Numbered from the stretch's first letter, positions 1 to 5,699 are shown. The stretch is DNA of 6,318 bases from RUG11462 sp051877275 (GCA_051877275.1 JBJEIS010000008.1:1-6318), one strand, 5' to 3'. Notes: generated from the sequence alone by a model not told the origin. Translations and numbers: made by a program.

Positions 1-307
1 CAGTTACCTGAGACCCCCAGCTTATTGGAATACGAATAGCATTAAATCCTGATTCTGCGACCTTAGCTATCATTTCTTGGGTTGTAGCCTGTTTATTATT
101 CCAAGAGGTTTCCTGTTCATAAGGGCCTACGCCCTCTGTATAACAATCAAAGGTATTACCCAAATTCCATCCCACTTTTATTCCTGAAACAAATTCTTTA
201 GGCGATTTGCTGAAATCAGCATCTGCCCCTGCATTCATTAATGTTCCTGTTACTGTCAGTGAAAAAATCAAGCAGCAACAAGCTAAAAGTCCAATAATTT
301 TTTTCAT
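1..307 (-). CDS. Secreted glycoside hydrolase family 5 endoglucanase, N-terminal part (cut by window edge)
   Basis: About 102 codons are visible, read on the minus strand from an ATG at 307-305. The protein starts with a signal peptide: MKK, a hydrophobic stretch to about residue 24, and a likely signal peptidase I site after Ala26-Gly-Ala28. Residues 46-52 (GWNLGNT) and 87-97 (GFNAIRIPISW) are the first-strand and second-strand motifs of GH5 cellulases, with an ETSW segment at 66-69 between them; Arg92 is the conserved GH5 arginine. Family members hydrolyse beta-1,4-glucans such as cellulose, xyloglucan or mixed-linkage glucan outside the cell. The two catalytic glutamates, and any carbohydrate-binding or dockerin module, lie outside the window, so substrate and cellulosome attachment cannot be judged. 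AGGA at 317-320 lies 9 nt before the ATG. The gene has its own promoter and follows the rpe terminator, so it is probably not part of the rpe operon. Confidence 0.9.
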   Translation of the reverse strand, partial: MKKIIGLLACCCLIFSLTVTGTLMNAGADADFSKSPKEFVSGIKVGWNLGNTFDCYTEGVGPYEQETSWNNKQATTQEMIAKVAESGFNAIRIPISWGSQVT

Positions 308-339
308 TATATCCCATCCTTAATATTATAGTTGTATAT

Positions 340-368
340 ATAATAACATTTTTTATGAAAAAATACAA
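340..368 (-). promoter_or_regulatory. Probable sigma-A promoter of the GH5 gene
   Basis: On the minus strand, TTGTAT (368-363) and TATTAT (345-340) are separated by 17 bp. Transcription would start near 333, giving a leader of about 25 nt. The site lies downstream of the rpe terminator, as expected for an independent unit. The region is very AT-rich, so chance matches are possible. No catabolite-control (cre) palindrome is evident. Confidence 0.5.
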
Positions 369-397
369 GATATTTTATCATTTTGCTTAAATTTATT

Positions 398-426
398 AAA
401 AATAAAAACGGGCATAAGCCCGTTTT
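398..426 (-). terminator. Rho-independent terminator of the lipoprotein-rpe operon
   Basis: A perfect 9-bp stem, AAAACGGGC (405-413) and GCCCGTTTT (418-426), encloses a 4-base loop. On the minus strand the second arm runs into TTTTTATTTTT. It begins 14 nt after the rpe stop codon. Because the stem ends in A/T runs on both sides it could work weakly in the other direction, but no plus-strand gene ends here. Confidence 0.9.
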
Positions 427-439
427 CGCCTTAAATTAA

Positions 440-1093
440 TTATTTCACCGCTTCACGAAGCTCCTGCAAACGTCTTGCTTTATCCTCTGCCGAGAAAAGA
501 ACATTTCCTGTAACCAAAACATTAGCACCTGCCTTTACAGCAAGCGGTGCGGTTTCAAGATTGATTCCACCGTCAACCTCAATATCAATATCAATACCGA
601 GCTCATTTGCTTTTTCTCGTATAGCCTTAATTTTTTCAAGAGACTGTGGCATAAATTTCTGCCCACCGAAGCCCGGCTCAACGCTCATAACAAGCACCAT
701 GTCAAGCATAGGAAGATATTCAAAAACTTCGCTTGCGTCGGTTGCAGGCTTAATTGTTAGACAAGCTTTTTTACCGAAAGAATGAATTAGTTCAATAGTT
801 TCCTTAACATCAGAACCGGCCTCAATATGAAAACCTATAATATCGGCGCCTGCTTTTGCAAACTGTTCAATGTAGCGGTGCGGTCTGTCAATCATAAGAT
901 GAACATCGAGCACAGTATCAGTAGCCTTTCTGATTGAATCCACAACAGGGATACCGATAGAAATATTCGGCACAAAAAGTCCGTCCATTACATCAAGATG
1001 AAACATATCGGTTTTTGCATTATCAAGCTCTGTGATTGCATCTCCCAAATGAACAAAATCTGCTGTTAAAATCGATGGTGAAAACTTAACCAT
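440..1093 (-). CDS. rpe: Ribulose-phosphate 3-epimerase
   Basis: A complete 217-residue protein, the usual length for the family. It interconverts D-ribulose 5-phosphate and D-xylulose 5-phosphate in the non-oxidative pentose phosphate pathway, in the cytoplasm. The fold is a TIM barrel with a divalent metal in the active site. The expected ligands and acid/base residues are visible: His32 and Asp34 in FHLDVMDG (31-38), His65 in DVHLMI (63-68), and Asp174 in EVDGGIN (172-178). The phosphate-binding loops are PGFGGQ (140-145) and TGN (195-197). GGAGGA at 1106-1101 lies 7 nt before the ATG and inside the 3' end of the upstream lipoprotein gene. The 3-nt gap suggests co-transcription and possibly translational coupling. 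In many Firmicutes rpe sits next to rsgA and a PASTA kinase gene; here its operon partner is instead a lipoprotein of unknown function. Confidence 0.97.
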   Translation of the reverse strand: MVKFSPSILTADFVHLGDAITELDNAKTDMFHLDVMDGLFVPNISIGIPVVDSIRKATDTVLDVHLMIDRPHRYIEQFAKAGADIIGFHIEAGSDVKETIELIHSFGKKACLTIKPATDASEVFEYLPMLDMVLVMSVEPGFGGQKFMPQSLEKIKAIREKANELGIDIDIEVDGGINLETAPLAVKAGANVLVTGNVLFSAEDKARRLQELREAVK

Positions 1094-1096
1094 TTT

Positions 1097-1912
1097 TTAT
1101 TCCTCCGTTACTTTAATTTCAATGGCGTCAAAAACCTTATTATTAACTATATCTTCCGAAACATTATTCGGCAATACTGCATATTTAAGCGTTAAAATAT
1201 CGCCGCTTTCAATCTCTGTATCAACAGCCATTTCAACCGGCTTATTTGTAATCTTTTTGCCTTCATTTGTATAAAGCATAAATGATATTTTGCCTATCTT
1301 TTCTGTTCTCTGATTATTATTTTTAATATAAAAAGAACCTTCGATACCGTTTGTAGAAGTAAACTTCATCTCTTTTACCGAGTAAGAAAATCCACTTTCC
1401 TGTTTTTGCGGCTCGTCGCCGTTAACAACACATCCCTCATAGCTTATCGAGACTGATGACGAAAGATTTTTTAGCTTCGCCTGCATTAAAACAAAATCTT
1501 TTTCAAAAACACAAGGAATTATCCTGCTTTCGCCGGATGCTATATAAACATCTGAATCCATTGAAAATTCACTCGGCTCAACAATATCGTAACCATCTTT
1601 AGTTCTTATATATTTTATATTTAAAGAATTAATCTTTCTGTCATAAGGCGTAGAATTATTAACCGCAAAATAAATGGTAAAGCTGCCGTCATCAACAGGG
1701 CCTTCATCATAAATCTCTTTATCAAGCTCTTCAAGCCCGGCAACCTCGGTACCGTCATTATAATAGGCGAATCTTGGGCTTGCCGTAAGTTCGCCGCCCT
1801 TTGTATAATAATTTTCATTATCATAAACATTACTTGATGTATTACAGGACGACACAAAAACTGATAATATTACAGCAACCAGCACGCAAAGAGCGGTTTT
1901 TATATATCTCAT
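1097..1912 (-). CDS. Lipoprotein of unknown function with two similar beta-rich domains
   Basis: A 271-residue protein when read from the ATG at 1912-1910. The frame is open to another ATG at 1939, but that codon sits at the predicted transcription start and has no ribosome binding site. The ATG at 1912 has AAGGAG 7 nt upstream and gives a standard signal peptide. Residues 3-20 are hydrophobic and end in the lipobox VSSC with Cys23, so the mature protein should be lipid-anchored on the outer face of the membrane. A polar linker (24-75) is followed by two segments that look like copies of one Ig-like or beta-sandwich unit: about 75-140 (starting DGSFTIYF, with NSLNIKY) and 190-265 (starting EGSFYI, with GKISFML). 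I do not recognise a named family. It is the first gene of an operon with rpe, although an extracytoplasmic lipoprotein and a sugar-phosphate enzyme have no obvious functional link. Confidence is high that it is a lipoprotein; its function is open. Confidence 0.85.
   Translation of the reverse strand: MRYIKTALCVLVAVILSVFVSSCNTSSNVYDNENYYTKGGELTASPRFAYYNDGTEVAGLEELDKEIYDEGPVDDGSFTIYFAVNNSTPYDRKINSLNIKYIRTKDGYDIVEPSEFSMDSDVYIASGESRIIPCVFEKDFVLMQAKLKNLSSSVSISYEGCVVNGDEPQKQESGFSYSVKEMKFTSTNGIEGSFYIKNNNQRTEKIGKISFMLYTNEGKKITNKPVEMAVDTEIESGDILTLKYAVLPNNVSEDIVNNKVFDAIEIKVTEE
1101..1106 (-). promoter_or_regulatory. Ribosome binding site of rpe, inside the upstream gene
   Basis: GGAGGA on the minus strand, 7 nt before the rpe ATG. 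It lies within the last codons of the lipoprotein gene, whose stop is at 1099-1097. Ribosomes finishing the first gene would clear this site, consistent with coupled translation. Confidence 0.8.
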
Positions 1913-1919
1913 TACTTTT

Positions 1920-1925
1920 CTCCTT
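1920..1925 (-). promoter_or_regulatory. Ribosome binding site that sets the lipoprotein start
   Basis: AAGGAG on the minus strand, 7 nt before the ATG at 1912-1910. No comparable site precedes the in-frame ATG at 1939, so this element decides in favour of the shorter protein. Confidence 0.85.
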
Positions 1926-1943
1926 AGTCTTGTTATCATACCT

Positions 1944-1972
1944 ATTATAATAGTGATTTAAAAAAATATCAA
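1944..1972 (-). promoter_or_regulatory. Sigma-A promoter of the lipoprotein-rpe operon
   Basis: On the minus strand, TTGATA (1972-1967), a 17-bp spacer, and a consensus TATAAT (1949-1944). Transcription should begin near 1937, leaving about 25 nt of leader before the ATG at 1912. It is divergent from the promoter at 2014-2042, with about 41 bp between the two -35 boxes. No clear operator palindrome is visible between them. Confidence 0.8.
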
Positions 1973-2013
1973 CTGCTATTTTCTTTGTTAATATATTTTT
2001 TACAATAAATTTA

Positions 2014-2042
2014 GTGACAAATGAGCTTTTATCTGTTATAAT
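2014..2042 (+). promoter_or_regulatory. Sigma-A promoter of the 250-residue protein gene
   Basis: GTGACA (2014-2019, five of six to TTGACA), a 17-bp spacer, and TATAAT (2037-2042), preceded by TG one base upstream (an extended -10). Transcription should begin near 2049. That is only about 3 nt before the in-frame ATG at 2052, so the next ATG at 2082 is the likelier start. Confidence 0.8.
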
Positions 2043-2064
2043 GGTTTAGTAATGGAATTTTCTG

Positions 2065-2070
2065 AAAGGA
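2065..2070 (+). promoter_or_regulatory. Ribosome binding site that sets the start at 2082
   Basis: AAAGGA, 11 nt before the ATG at 2082. The spacing is a little long, but there is no Shine-Dalgarno sequence at all before the ATG at 2052. Confidence 0.6.
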
Positions 2071-2081
2071 ATTTTGATAAA

Positions 2082-2834
2082 ATGGATAAAGCTAATTATC
2101 AGATAATTACTGACGGCATTTTTAATGTATTAAAAGAGAAAAATTTTAAAATTGAACAGTTTGATAAGGGTGAATATTTTTCAGACGGCAAAAAAGCCTT
2201 TATGATAGACTATGATGATGAAAAACAATTAATCTCGCTTAAAACAGCTGTATTAACCGAAGGCGAGGGAGTTGACTGGAAAGAATTATCCTCTTGGCTT
2301 ATGGGTGAAGATGCAAATGACCGTGATAAGGAGAGCATCAAAAACGACTTCTGCGACTCTGTTCTTGAACAACTCGGTGCGAAAGCAAGCGTTACAGGAG
2401 TTAAAAAAATCGAGATGCCAAGCAAAAAGAAAAATGCTGATTCAATTGATATCGAAAGTTTTTCGGCAAGATTTTTGGCTGTTTTCCCAAATCATAAGGA
2501 TGAATACAAGCAGAATGTTGCAAAATACGGTGAATTTTTATATGATAATTTCTTTTCAAAAGCAGGCGTTGAAGAGCTTGCAAATGTTTTTGAAGAGGGA
2601 AACAAACGCCATATTTCAAAATATTTTGACCTTTTAAATCTCGCTTATGTAAACGGTGACCAGAATGTATCCAGCACAGTTGTTTACACAATTATCTGCG
2701 GACGTCTTTACTCTGAAAAATCATATGAAAAAGAAATTGATAATCAACTTGAAAAATATCCTTATTTAAGCACCGCAGTAAGACACGCTAAAAAGATTTT
2801 AGCTAATCCTAAAGCAAGAGAAAAATATATGTAA
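2082..2834 (+). CDS. Cytoplasmic protein of unknown function, 250 residues
   Basis: I do not recognise a family. The frame can be extended ten codons upstream to an ATG at 2052, but that codon lies next to the predicted transcription start and lacks a ribosome binding site. No signal peptide or membrane helix is present. Residues 1-100 look like a small alpha/beta domain: a helix (5-20), strands around 22-28, 39-43 and 50-56, then a helix about 83-98. A lysine-rich linker (108-117) follows. Residues 125-250 look all-helical, with FPNHKDEY at 135-142 and a basic C-terminus ending in KAREKYM. The two halves probably fold separately. The gene has its own promoter and terminator and is divergent from the lipoprotein-rpe operon, so context gives no firm functional hint. 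Codon use matches its neighbours and there is no sign of transfer. Confidence 0.8.
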   Translation: MDKANYQIITDGIFNVLKEKNFKIEQFDKGEYFSDGKKAFMIDYDDEKQLISLKTAVLTEGEGVDWKELSSWLMGEDANDRDKESIKNDFCDSVLEQLGAKASVTGVKKIEMPSKKKNADSIDIESFSARFLAVFPNHKDEYKQNVAKYGEFLYDNFFSKAGVEELANVFEEGNKRHISKYFDLLNLAYVNGDQNVSSTVVYTIICGRLYSEKSYEKEIDNQLEKYPYLSTAVRHAKKILANPKAREKYM

Positions 2835-2845
2835 TTAAACATTTT

Positions 2846-2880
2846 AAAAGCGCCTGATTATTCAGACGCTTTTTTATTTT
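2846..2880 (+). terminator. Rho-independent terminator after the 250-residue protein gene
   Basis: Arms AAAAGCG (2846-2852) plus CTGA (2854-2857) pair with TCAG (2862-2865) plus CGCTTTT (2867-2873). There is one C/A mismatch (2853/2866) and a TTAT loop. TTTTTTATTTT follows. It starts 11 nt after the stop codon. Confidence 0.88.
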
Positions 2881-2960
2881 CTAAATTTAATATAAAAACT
2901 CATTATAACAGAAAAATAACATTCGACTATGATGCAATTGAGATTGAATGAAGAAAAATC

Positions 2961-2989
2961 TTGAAATTATATAGGTTATATGCTATAAT
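2961..2989 (+). promoter_or_regulatory. Sigma-A promoter of yebC
   Basis: TTGAAA (2961-2966), a 17-bp spacer, and TATAAT (2984-2989), with TGC directly before the -10 box (an extended -10). The predicted start near 2996 gives a leader of about 37 nt. Between the preceding terminator and this promoter (2881-2960) I see only AT-rich sequence without a gene. Confidence 0.85.
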
Positions 2990-3032
2990 TACTAAGTTAA
3001 TTGAAATTTTATAATCACAAGGAGTCTTAAAT

Positions 3033-3767
3033 ATGTCAGGACATTCCAAATGGAATAATATTAAAAGAAAAAAGGGCGCTAATGACGCCGCAAGAGCAAA
3101 AATCTTCACTAAAATCGGCAGAGAAATGTCTGTTATCGTAAAAGCAGGCGGACCGGACCCTAATGTAAACTCTAAACTTCGTGATTGCATTGCTAAAGCA
3201 AAATCACTTAATGTTCCTAATGATAACATTGAAAGAATTATTAAAAAAGCCTCCGGTGACGGTGACACTTCTAACTATGAAAACTGCATTTACGAGGGTT
3301 ACGGCCCATCGGGTATTGCCGTAATCGTTGAATGCCTTACAGACAACCGCAACCGTACCGCCGGCGAAATGCGCCATTATTTTGATAAATTCGGCGGCAA
3401 TCTCGGCACTCCGGGTTCGGTTATGTTTATGTTTACCCGCCGCGGACTTATTGCTATTGACGCTGAGGGATTAAATGAAGATGAGGTTATGGATGCAGCT
3501 TTGGAAGCAGGCGCTGATGACTTTAATGCTGAAGAAGATGTTTTTGAAATCATTACCGACCCTAACACAGTTGGCGATGTCAGTGCAGCTTTAACCGAAA
3601 AGGGTTACAAGGTTTTATCAGCTGAGCCTGAATATTATCCTTCAACATTTTCAAGCATTACCGATGACGAATCAATGGAAAAAATGAAAAAGCTTCTTGA
3701 TATGCTCGAAGATAATGATGATGTTCAGAATGTTTGGCATAATCTTGACAATCTTCCGGAAGAATAA
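3033..3767 (+). CDS. yebC: YebC/PmpR (TACO1) family protein
   Basis: A complete 244-residue protein, very close to the usual family length. The diagnostic start MSGHSKWNNIKRKKGANDAA is intact and is followed by RAKIFTKIGREM (21-32). The first domain (to about residue 75) is a helical bundle with VPNDNIERII at 61-70. The two alpha/beta domains include GPSGIAVIVE (91-100), the conserved FDKFGGNLGTPGSV (117-130), and a C-terminal LEDNDDVQNVWHN (225-237). The family is annotated as DNA-binding transcription regulators in some bacteria. The mitochondrial member TACO1 is a translation activator, and recent bacterial work points to a ribosome-linked role in translating difficult (proline-rich) stretches. 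The sequence alone does not decide between these roles. AAGGAG at 3019-3024 is 8 nt before the ATG. The gene has its own promoter and terminator, and the usual ruvC neighbour is not in view. Confidence 0.96.
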   Translation: MSGHSKWNNIKRKKGANDAARAKIFTKIGREMSVIVKAGGPDPNVNSKLRDCIAKAKSLNVPNDNIERIIKKASGDGDTSNYENCIYEGYGPSGIAVIVECLTDNRNRTAGEMRHYFDKFGGNLGTPGSVMFMFTRRGLIAIDAEGLNEDEVMDAALEAGADDFNAEEDVFEIITDPNTVGDVSAALTEKGYKVLSAEPEYYPSTFSSITDDESMEKMKKLLDMLEDNDDVQNVWHNLDNLPEE

Positions 3768-3773
3768 AATTTT

Positions 3774-3806
3774 AAAGGCGGCTAATTGTATTTTTAGTCG
3801 CCTTTT
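3774..3806 (+). terminator. Rho-independent terminator after yebC
   Basis: AAAGGCG (3774-3780) and CTAA (3782-3785) pair with TTAG (3794-3797) and CGCCTTT (3799-3805), with a G/T wobble at 3781/3798 and an 8-base loop. The following tract is TTTTGTATTATTT, a somewhat broken U-run. It begins 7 nt after the stop codon. Confidence 0.8.
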
Positions 3807-3841
3807 GTATTATTTCAATTGTTACAGTTTTGTTATTTTAC

Positions 3842-3870
3842 TTGCGTGAAATATGCATAAATAGTATAAT
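3842..3870 (+). promoter_or_regulatory. Probable sigma-A promoter of the PASTA pseudokinase gene
   Basis: TTGCGT (3842-3847), a 17-bp spacer, and TATAAT (3865-3870). The -35 box matches only in its first half. The predicted start near 3877 leaves a leader of about 27 nt holding AGGAGG (3890-3895), 8 nt before the ATG. Confidence 0.65.
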
Positions 3871-3903
3871 CATATTATATATAAACATTAGGAGGAAAGC
3901 ATA

Positions 3904-5658
3904 ATGGCAGATTTTGAAAAACTCTGTTTCGGCTGTATGCGCGAAAAACCTGATTTTTCGCCTGAATGTCCGTACTGTAAATATGACGGCACAAAAGATA
4001 ACCAACCAAATGCTTTGCCGATTAAAACTTTATTACAAAAAAGATACTATGTAGGTAAAATTCTTAATGAAAACGGCGAGGGCATTACATATATCGGTTA
4101 TGATGCACTTAAAGAATGTACTGTTCGTATTCGTGAATTTTTCCCTGTTGGTATTGTAGACAGAATAAACACTTTAGTTAAACCTTTTTCACAATACGGC
4201 TTTACTTTTGATAAAGAGCGTGCAGAGTTTAACGCACTTGCAAAATCCCTTTCACATATGAACGGTTTTGCGGGACTTTTAAATATTCTTGATATTTTTG
4301 ATGAAAACGGTACTACTTATTATATAACCGAATATGTTGAAGCAATAACCCTGCGTGACTTTTTACTGAGAAACGGCGGCGTTTTGAGTTACGAGCAGTT
4401 TAGACCGCTTTTTATGCCGTTGCTTTCAACAATTTCATCACTTCACGCAGTAGATATTATTCACCGAGGTATCTCTCCTGATACAATTTTAGTAGGCAAA
4501 GACGGCAAACTTCGTTTGACCGAATTTACTGTTCACGATGCCAGAACTGCAAGAACGGAATTACAGGCAAGTCTGCATAAAGGCTATGCCGCAATCGAGC
4601 AGTATGGCTTTGACGGCGAACAAGGCCCTTGGACAGATGTCTATGCGCTCGGCGCTTTGATGTACCGCTTTTTAGTAGGTAATCCGCCTCCTGAAGCAAC
4701 TGTACGAGTAACTGATGACAAAATGACAATACCTGCCGATGTTGCAAAAACATTGCCGGGTAATGCACTTTCGGCTTTAGCTAATGCACTTGAAATTATG
4801 CCTGAAGACCGAACAAAAACTGTTGAAGAATTTAGAAACGAACTAACTTCAACCCCTAAATTAAGTCCTAAATACAATAACCGAACAGGCGAGGTCAAGG
4901 CAGTTGCCAGCAAACAATACCGCAACAAAATAATCGCAATTTCCGTTTGCGCTACTGTTGTTGTACTGGCAATTCTAATCTGCGGAATGTGGTTATTGAC
5001 CAAAGGCGGCACTGAAGACGCCGTTGAATCTACTACGACAACTACGGCTACCGTTGAAACAACTCAAAAAGTAGCTTTCGGCAGCGACCAAGTGCCTGAT
5101 TTTGTAGGAATTAAATTCAGCGATATTTTATCATCGCCTGATTATATTAAGGTAAGAGCAAAATTTAATTTTGAAGTCAGCTCAAAACAGTACAGCTCAA
5201 AGCCAAAGGGCGAAATTTTATCACAAACACCTGCCGCCGGTACTGAAATTAAAGAAGGTCAGGTTGTAAAGCTCGTTATAAGTCTCGGAAGCGAAGATTT
5301 TTCAATGCCGAATATTGTAGGTCTTTCAAAAGAAGATGCTTACATCAAGTTGCTTGAAGCAGGTTTTTCACCTGAAAACATCACATTCGGCGAAAAATAT
5401 CTCCCTAATTCGTTGCCTGAAGCGGTTGTCGATGTAACGCCGGGTGTCGGCGAAACGGTTAATTGTGATATGAAAGTTACAGTAAATGTGAACACTTATA
5501 TTGCAACCACTGCTACGACTACCGCGACACCGATAACAACTACCGCGACACCGATAACAACCGTTGCTACTACAAAACAAAAAACGACTAAACAAAAAAC
5601 GACTAAACAAAAAACTACGGTTAACACTACTTCCGAACCGACAGAAACAGTTCAATAA
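3904..5658 (+). CDS. Membrane PASTA-domain protein with zinc ribbon and degenerate (pseudo)kinase domain
   Basis: 584 residues. An N-terminal zinc ribbon has Cys8/Cys11 and Cys22/Cys25. A protein-kinase fold spans about 47-314: GEGITYIGYD (58-67), VRIREFFP (74-81), GTTYYITEY hinge region (136-144), HRGISPDTIL (187-196), LTEFT (205-209), GYAAIEQY (227-234) and GPWTDVYALG (241-250). One membrane helix lies at about 343-365. Two PASTA domains follow at about 397-462 and 468-529, outside the cell, where the family binds muropeptides or peptidoglycan. A Thr-rich tail with TTKQK repeats ends the protein. The catalytic residues are missing: Lys to Arg77, HRD Asp to Gly189, loop Asn to Thr194, DFG to EFT (207-209). 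The alpha-C glutamate also appears absent, near Leu112. True PrkC/StkP kinases keep all of these and usually carry three or four PASTA domains, so this is best read as a pseudokinase sensor or scaffold. Regions needed for the fold remain well kept, which argues against decay. The gene is monocistronic with its own promoter. Confidence 0.92.
   Translation: MADFEKLCFGCMREKPDFSPECPYCKYDGTKDNQPNALPIKTLLQKRYYVGKILNENGEGITYIGYDALKECTVRIREFFPVGIVDRINTLVKPFSQYGFTFDKERAEFNALAKSLSHMNGFAGLLNILDIFDENGTTYYITEYVEAITLRDFLLRNGGVLSYEQFRPLFMPLLSTISSLHAVDIIHRGISPDTILVGKDGKLRLTEFTVHDARTARTELQASLHKGYAAIEQYGFDGEQGPWTDVYALGALMYRFLVGNPPPEATVRVTDDKMTIPADVAKTLPGNALSALANALEIMPEDRTKTVEEFRNELTSTPKLSPKYNNRTGEVKAVASKQYRNKIIAISVCATVVVLAILICGMWLLTKGGTEDAVESTTTTTATVETTQKVAFGSDQVPDFVGIKFSDILSSPDYIKVRAKFNFEVSSKQYSSKPKGEILSQTPAAGTEIKEGQVVKLVISLGSEDFSMPNIVGLSKEDAYIKLLEAGFSPENITFGEKYLPNSLPEAVVDVTPGVGETVNCDMKVTVNVNTYIATTATTTATPITTTATPITTVATTKQKTTKQKTTKQKTTVNTTSEPTETVQ
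5521..5562 (+). repeat. Two tandem 21-bp units in the Thr-rich tail
   Basis: Units 5521-5541 and 5542-5562 differ at one base, the last (T/C). Each encodes Thr-Ala-Thr-Pro-Ile-Thr-Thr. They sit in frame near the end of the PASTA protein, so copy changes would lengthen the extracellular tail without a frameshift. Confidence 0.9.
5575..5619 (+). repeat. Three tandem 15-bp units encoding Lys-Gln-Lys-Thr-Thr
   Basis: Units at 5575-5589, 5590-5604 and 5605-5619. The first two are identical (AAACAAAAAACGACT) and the third ends ACTACG. In frame in the C-terminal tail of the PASTA protein, they give a strongly basic extracellular segment. Confidence 0.92.
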
Positions 5659-5660
5659 AG

Positions 5661-5699
5661 AAAAAAGGAATGTTTGAAAATTTCAAACATTCCTTTTTT
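5661..5699. terminator. Bidirectional terminator between convergent genes
   Basis: A 39-base perfect inverted repeat: AAAAAAGGAATGTTTGAAA (5661-5679) and its complement at 5681-5699, around a central A. Each strand reads a GC-containing stem followed by a T-run (TTTTTTTATTTT on plus, TTTTTTCTTTATT on minus). It starts 2 nt after the plus-strand stop codon, and the AraC gene stop codon (5701-5699) touches its other edge. Confidence 0.92.

Noticed and set aside
325..330. Perfect minus-strand TATAAT close to the GH5 start
   Set aside because: Transcription would start at about 318, within the ribosome binding site, and no -35 box lies 17 bp upstream. The 340-368 pair fits better.
298..439. Riboswitch or attenuator before the GH5 gene
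   Set aside because: The only hairpin lies right after rpe and has its U-run in the direction that terminates rpe. The predicted GH5 leader is too short for a riboswitch.
2272..2637. Plus-strand 121-codon frame within the 250-residue protein gene
   Set aside because: It overlaps the main frame, has unnatural composition and no Shine-Dalgarno site. The main frame has promoter, ribosome binding site and terminator.
2927..3268. Minus-strand open frame of 113 codons across the yebC start
   Set aside because: It would cover the yebC promoter and N-terminus, and its protein shows no family features.
3852..3859. TATGCATA palindrome inside the promoter spacer of the PASTA protein gene
   Set aside because: An 8-base palindrome in AT-rich DNA is expected by chance, and there is no second copy to suggest an operator.
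4641..5012. Minus-strand open frame of 123 codons inside the pseudokinase gene
   Set aside because: It lies wholly opposite a well-supported gene, shows no recognisable motif and has no ribosome binding site or promoter.
5521..5619. Short tandem repeats considered as a CRISPR-like array
   Set aside because: The units are 15 and 21 bp, directly abutting without spacers, and in frame within a coding region.
5368..5655. Minus-strand open frame of 95 codons with repeated Ser-Arg-Phe-Leu-Phe units opposite the PASTA tail
   Set aside because: It is the mirror of the plus-strand Thr/Lys repeat tail. It has no ribosome binding site and composition driven only by the repeat.
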